A model generated the notes under the pieces. It was given only the letters and a program-made list of their open reading frames with translations. It was not told the origin of the DNA and did not search any database. 64,000 nt of DNA. Source: Candidatus Butyricicoccus avistercoris (GTDB taxonomy: Bacteria > Bacillota > Clostridia > Oscillospirales > Butyricicoccaceae). The first letter of the stretch is position 1. Every line of letters starts with the position of its first letter. The stretch is from NCBI GenBank assembly GCA_019113005.1, contig DXIE01000008.1:1-64000 (forward strand). Reading direction: 5' to 3'. Made by a program: the position numbers and the translations under genes. This document shows positions 58,359-64,000 of the stretch, piece after piece.

Positions 58359-59495
58359 ATGAAAAAACAGCTTTGCCTTATAATGGCTTTAGCTTTGTTT
58401 TACAGCTCGGCATCAGCATTGCCACAAATGGGCGAAATAAATGCAAAATCGGCTGCATTATATGATAGTAATGGTCAGATGCTCTATGAAATGAATGGCA
58501 CAGAAGCTTATCAGCCTGCATCAGTTACTAAAATTATGACAATGCTGCTTGCTATGGAGGCACTTGACAGGGGCGAAGTATCACTTGACACAATGATTAC
58601 AGGTTCTGCACATGCTGAGTCTATGGGTGGTACTCAAATCTGGTTAAAACAAGGTGAACAGTTAACTTTAGATGAAATGTTAAAAGCTATTGCAATAGGT
58701 TCGGCAAATGATTGTGCGGTTGCTGTGGCTGAACATTTATCGGGCACTGAAGAGGCTTTTGTTGAAAAAATGAATGAGAGAGCTAAACAGTTAGGCTGTG
58801 AATCAACCACATTTATAAATGCAAATGGTCTTGATGCTGGAACAGATAAAACATTGACCTCAGCAAGAGATTTAGCAATTATATCGGCAGAGCTTTTAAA
58901 ACACCCTCAGATAATAAATTACACAAGCACTTGGATGGATACAGTTAGAAATGGTGAGTTTTCGCTTGCAAATACAAATAAAATGTTAAAAACATATAAC
59001 GGTATGATTGGTTTAAAAACAGGTTATATATCCGAAGCGGGTTATTGTATTTCAGCGGCGGCAACAAGAGATAATATGACTTTTATCGCCACTGTTATGG
59101 GTGCGAAAACAAAAGATGACAGAACAAATGCGGTTAAAACACTTCTAGATTATGGCTTTGCAAATTATACTGCATATACTCCAGATTTAACCGAAGCTAC
59201 AAAACCTATTTTAGTAGAGCTTGGCAAAAAACAAAATGTTAATATAGAAGCAAAACAAACCGAGCCTGTTATAATTCCAAAGGAATCAGAGGGAAATATA
59301 ACACTTGAAATAGATAAGTTACAAAGCGTAACTGCACCGATAAAACAGGGGCAAAGTGTAGGCACAGCAACGGTTAGAGATGGCACAAGAACTATTATGC
59401 AGATAGAGCTTATAACATCAGAAGATGTGGAAAAACTGAGTTTTTCAGACATATATAGGGAATTTATGCGGTTTACTCTTATGAAAAAGAATTAG
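58359..59495 (+). CDS. Serine-type D-Ala-D-Ala carboxypeptidase (PBP5/DacF-like)
   Basis: SVTK (SxxK), SAN (SxN), KTG motifs; start could also be GTG 58350. Confidence 0.95.
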   Translation: MKKQLCLIMALALFYSSASALPQMGEINAKSAALYDSNGQMLYEMNGTEAYQPASVTKIMTMLLAMEALDRGEVSLDTMITGSAHAESMGGTQIWLKQGEQLTLDEMLKAIAIGSANDCAVAVAEHLSGTEEAFVEKMNERAKQLGCESTTFINANGLDAGTDKTLTSARDLAIISAELLKHPQIINYTSTWMDTVRNGEFSLANTNKMLKTYNGMIGLKTGYISEAGYCISAAATRDNMTFIATVMGAKTKDDRTNAVKTLLDYGFANYTAYTPDLTEATKPILVELGKKQNVNIEAKQTEPVIIPKESEGNITLEIDKLQSVTAPIKQGQSVGTATVRDGTRTIMQIELITSEDVEKLSFSDIYREFMRFTLMKKN

Positions 59496-59626
59496 CAGGG
59501 TAAGACATAATTTGAGGAATAAATATAAAAACATAAAAAATCCATAAAAATTATAATAAATATGATTGAATTTTTGTTTGATATATGGTAAGATAGAGAC
59601 AACCTCAAAGGTTAGGAGGAATTATA

Positions 59627-60037
59627 ATGGTTAAACTCATCGTTGGCGGTACTGGTACCGGTAAAACAAAGACAATTATCGAGATGGTAAACACTGCTGT
59701 ACAAGAAGAAAAGGGCAGCGTTGTTTGCATCGCAAAGGGCGACAAGCTCAAGTTTGATATTTCCCATGGTGCTCGTCTTGTAAACGTAAGCGACTACATG
59801 GTTGAAGGCTATAAGGGTCTGCTCGGTTTCGTTTCTGGCATTCATGCTGGTAACTACGATATCAGCAAGATATACATCGACAGCCTTTACAAGCTGCTAG
59901 ATAGCAAAGACACAGCTGTTGCAGAAGCTTTCCTGAAGGAAATCGACGCTTTCTCTGCAAAGCATAGCGTAGACTTCACCGTTGCTCTCAGCGAGTCTGA
60001 GGAAGCAATCACCGAGGCTATGAAAAAGTACATCTGA
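59627..60037 (+). CDS. Small uncharacterised P-loop NTPase-like protein
   Basis: 136 aa; Walker A GGTGTGKT at N-terminus; strong RBS TTAGGAGGA; codon usage shifted to that of highly expressed genes. Confidence 0.8.
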   Translation: MVKLIVGGTGTGKTKTIIEMVNTAVQEEKGSVVCIAKGDKLKFDISHGARLVNVSDYMVEGYKGLLGFVSGIHAGNYDISKIYIDSLYKLLDSKDTAVAEAFLKEIDAFSAKHSVDFTVALSESEEAITEAMKKYI

Positions 60038-60070
60038 TATTAGGTAAAATATCCAGTATCAAAAAAATAT

Positions 60071-60100
60071 GCCAGATGTTGCCAATGTGCTGCATCTGGC
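60071..60100 (+). terminator. Terminator after P-loop gene
   Basis: GCCAGATG...CATCTGGC then TTTTTGTTTT. Confidence 0.85.
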
Positions 60101-60255
60101 TTTTTGTTTTATTTATGCATTTTTAATTTTTTGTAAAAATTGCTTTGCCAAACGCCAAAAAGAAATTTTATTTTGTTGAGAAAACTATTTTGCAATGTGA
60201 TAAAATTATGTATAATATTTGTATAGTGTGTGACACTGATTTAGGAGGCGACAAG

Positions 60256-60483
60256 GTGGAAAATTTATCCGCACTTAAATATCTGGTTTGGGTGTCCGCT
60301 CTTAGTGCATCAGTAATAACACCTATTATAATCTGTGTGCTATTAGGTTATTACATTAAGAATAAATTTTCACTTGGCATATGGGTTATAATATTATTTA
60401 TAATTCTGGGCTTTTTAGCTGGTATATTAAACCTGTTTAAATTTTTTAAGTTTGTTCAAAGTCAGGCTCAGAATAAAAAATAA
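60256..60483 (+). CDS. AtpZ/AtpI-like small membrane protein
   Basis: Two TM segments; GTG start 60256 after TTAGGAGGC; first gene of atp operon. Confidence 0.75.
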   Translation: MENLSALKYLVWVSALSASVITPIIICVLLGYYIKNKFSLGIWVIILFIILGFLAGILNLFKFFKFVQSQAQNKK

Positions 60484-60493
60484 GGAGGGAATA

Positions 60494-60880
60494 ATGGACG
60501 CTTTTGAAGTTATAAGACAAGAAACTAAACGTATGTTTCGTGGCTCTATTCCCCTTGCATTTATTTTATATGCAGGTTTCTGTATTTTTAATTATTATCA
60601 GATTATAGTTTTATTAAGCATTATAGTGGGAACAGGTTATTCTCTGTTTCTATTTTACAATATGGCAGTAAGTGCGGTTAATGCTGCACTTATCGGCGAC
60701 CCAAAACGTGCAAGTCGCATGCAGATAAGTAGATACCTGATGCGGTATTTGCTTACAGGCATATTTTTAGTAGGAGTTATAAAGCTAACTCCACTAAATC
60801 CAGTGGCTGTAACTATTCCGCTTTTCTTTCCGAAGATTATTCTAATCGCATCGGGCATAATTAATAGGAAAGGAGGTTAA
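60494..60880 (+). CDS. ATP synthase subunit I-like membrane protein
   Basis: Four TM segments; ATG 60494 after TAAGGAGGGA; upstream of atpB. Confidence 0.65.
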   Translation: MDAFEVIRQETKRMFRGSIPLAFILYAGFCIFNYYQIIVLLSIIVGTGYSLFLFYNMAVSAVNAALIGDPKRASRMQISRYLMRYLLTGIFLVGVIKLTPLNPVAVTIPLFFPKIILIASGIINRKGG

Positions 60881-60884
60881 ATCT

Positions 60885-61589
60885 ATGCCAGAAGTAAACG
60901 GCCCTAAGATATACACATATCTTTTTGACAACCCAGCACTTCCAATAACCGAAACAATGGTTAACTACTGGATTGTTATGGCTTTTATTTTGATTCTTTG
61001 TTTGTTTCTGACAAGTAAAATGGAAAAAATTCCGAAAGCAAAACAGGCGATAGCTGAAAAAATTGTTACAATGATTGATGGTCTTGTAGACCAGAATATG
61101 GGCAAAAATTGTCGTCAATATTCTCCTTTTATTGCAACCCTCATGTTCTCATCTGTTTTCGGTACTTTAGCATCACTTTTCACTCTGCGTTCGGTAACAG
61201 CCGACCTTAATACTACTCTTGGTTGGGCTCTTATCGTATTTGGACTTATCACTTACAACAAAATCAAAACAAATGGATTTGGTGGCTATTTAAAGGGCTT
61301 TACACAGCCTATTGCTGTTATGACTCCACTTAATCTATTAAGTGAGCTTGCAACTCCACTTTCTATGAGTTTCCGTCACTTTGGTAATATTGCAGGTGGT
61401 CTTGTTATCTCAACTCTGATGTTGAGTGCTTTATCTGCACTTTCATCAGCTCTCGGTCTGCCTATTCCGCTGTTCCAGCTTGGTATTCCAGGTGTGGCAA
61501 GTTTGTATTTTGACTTGTTTGCAGCATGTATTCAGGCATTTATATTTAGTATGCTTACCATGGCATATGTCGGTGCGGCAAGAGAATAA
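60885..61589 (+). CDS. atpB: F1Fo ATP synthase subunit a
   Basis: 234 aa; LSMSFRHFGNIAGG (essential Arg), C-terminal FSMLTMAYVGAARE. Confidence 0.95.
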   Translation: MPEVNGPKIYTYLFDNPALPITETMVNYWIVMAFILILCLFLTSKMEKIPKAKQAIAEKIVTMIDGLVDQNMGKNCRQYSPFIATLMFSSVFGTLASLFTLRSVTADLNTTLGWALIVFGLITYNKIKTNGFGGYLKGFTQPIAVMTPLNLLSELATPLSMSFRHFGNIAGGLVISTLMLSALSALSSALGLPIPLFQLGIPGVASLYFDLFAACIQAFIFSMLTMAYVGAARE

Positions 61590-61641
61590 AATTGCTGAAC
61601 TGATAAAATATGGTTGAAAATATCAAACGTTTTAGTTTTAG

Positions 61642-61911
<270 letters not shown>

Positions 61912-61960
61912 TTCAAGTTAAAATGCAAAGCAGGACTCCACATAGGAAGGAGGTAACCCA

Positions 61961-62455
61961 GTGGGATTTCAGGATTTTGTAACTATTGGTGGTTGGAATA
62001 TATTTGTAACACTGTTTAATACACTAATAACTTTTCTGATTGTAAAGTTTTTGCTATTTAAGCCTGTTAGAAAAGTTCTTGCAGCTCGTGCAGAAGAAGT
62101 ACAAAATATGTATGACCAAGCTGAGGCAGATTTGAATGAAGCTGCTAAGATGAAAAAAGATTATGCAGAGTCTATTGCTAACGCTAAAAAGGAAGCAAAT
62201 GAAATCACTCAGTCTGCAACACGCCGTGCAACTGTTCGCTCTGAGGAAATCCTCGCAGAGGCTAATCGTCAGGTTCAGGATATGAAGAAAAAGGCAGAAC
62301 AGTCTATCGAGCAGGAACGCAAGAAGGCTATGAACGAAATCAAGGACGAAATCGCAGGTCTTTCTGTTATGATTGCATCTAAGGTTGTTGAAAAAGACAT
62401 CAACGAAGCAGACCATAAGAGAATGATTGAAGATTTTATTGATAAGGTGGGGTAA
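61961..62455 (+). CDS. atpF: F1Fo ATP synthase subunit b
   Basis: 164 aa; N-terminal TM and long charged helix; GTG start. Confidence 0.95.
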   Translation: MGFQDFVTIGGWNIFVTLFNTLITFLIVKFLLFKPVRKVLAARAEEVQNMYDQAEADLNEAAKMKKDYAESIANAKKEANEITQSATRRATVRSEEILAEANRQVQDMKKKAEQSIEQERKKAMNEIKDEIAGLSVMIASKVVEKDINEADHKRMIEDFIDKVG

Positions 62456-62458
62456 GTT

Positions 62459-64000
<1,542 letters not shown>

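Noticed and set aside
62054-62416. 120-aa ORF antisense to atpF, and the 63225-63617 ORF antisense to atpA
   Set aside because: Overlap clear ATP synthase genes; no independent signals.

Overview
This is a 64 kb chromosomal window from a low-GC, probably spore-forming Clostridia/Firmicutes bacterium (SigK, a YlmC/YmxH-type protein, a SpoIIM-like protein, SCIFF). I see no phage, transposon or CRISPR array. From left to right: (1) a raffinose/melibiose-type locus with a GH13 sucrose-phosphorylase-like fragment, a P-loop kinase-like protein, GH36 alpha-galactosidase, a sugar ABC transporter and a divergent AraC regulator; (2) an MCP, uninterrupted sigK, NERD nuclease, TspO and an M16 peptidase; (3) three identical tRNA-Arg(ACG) genes interleaved with SLH surface-protein genes; (4) yajC, a TIGR04086-like protein, the SCIFF peptide (missed by the ORF track) and its radical SAM maturase; (5) housekeeping genes: prfB, upp, tsaB, tsaE, tsf, rpsB, rfbA, a SEDS protein, fhs, metG; (6) a Na+-translocating decarboxylase cluster (OadA/G/carrier/B); (7) AzlCD, a MacAB-like exporter, SLH protein and D-Ala-D-Ala carboxypeptidase; (8) a putatively highly expressed small P-loop protein, then the F1Fo ATP synthase operon running off the right edge. 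The best leads are: a two-carboxylate, Na+-type motif in the ATP synthase c subunit; a perfect 14-bp inverted repeat enclosing the RBS and start codon of a SpoIIM-like gene; a three-way-junction RNA candidate between rpsB and tsf; a hairpin between the SCIFF peptide and its maturase; the tRNA/SLH interleaved array; and the small P-loop protein. All family calls are by eye, with no database searches run.
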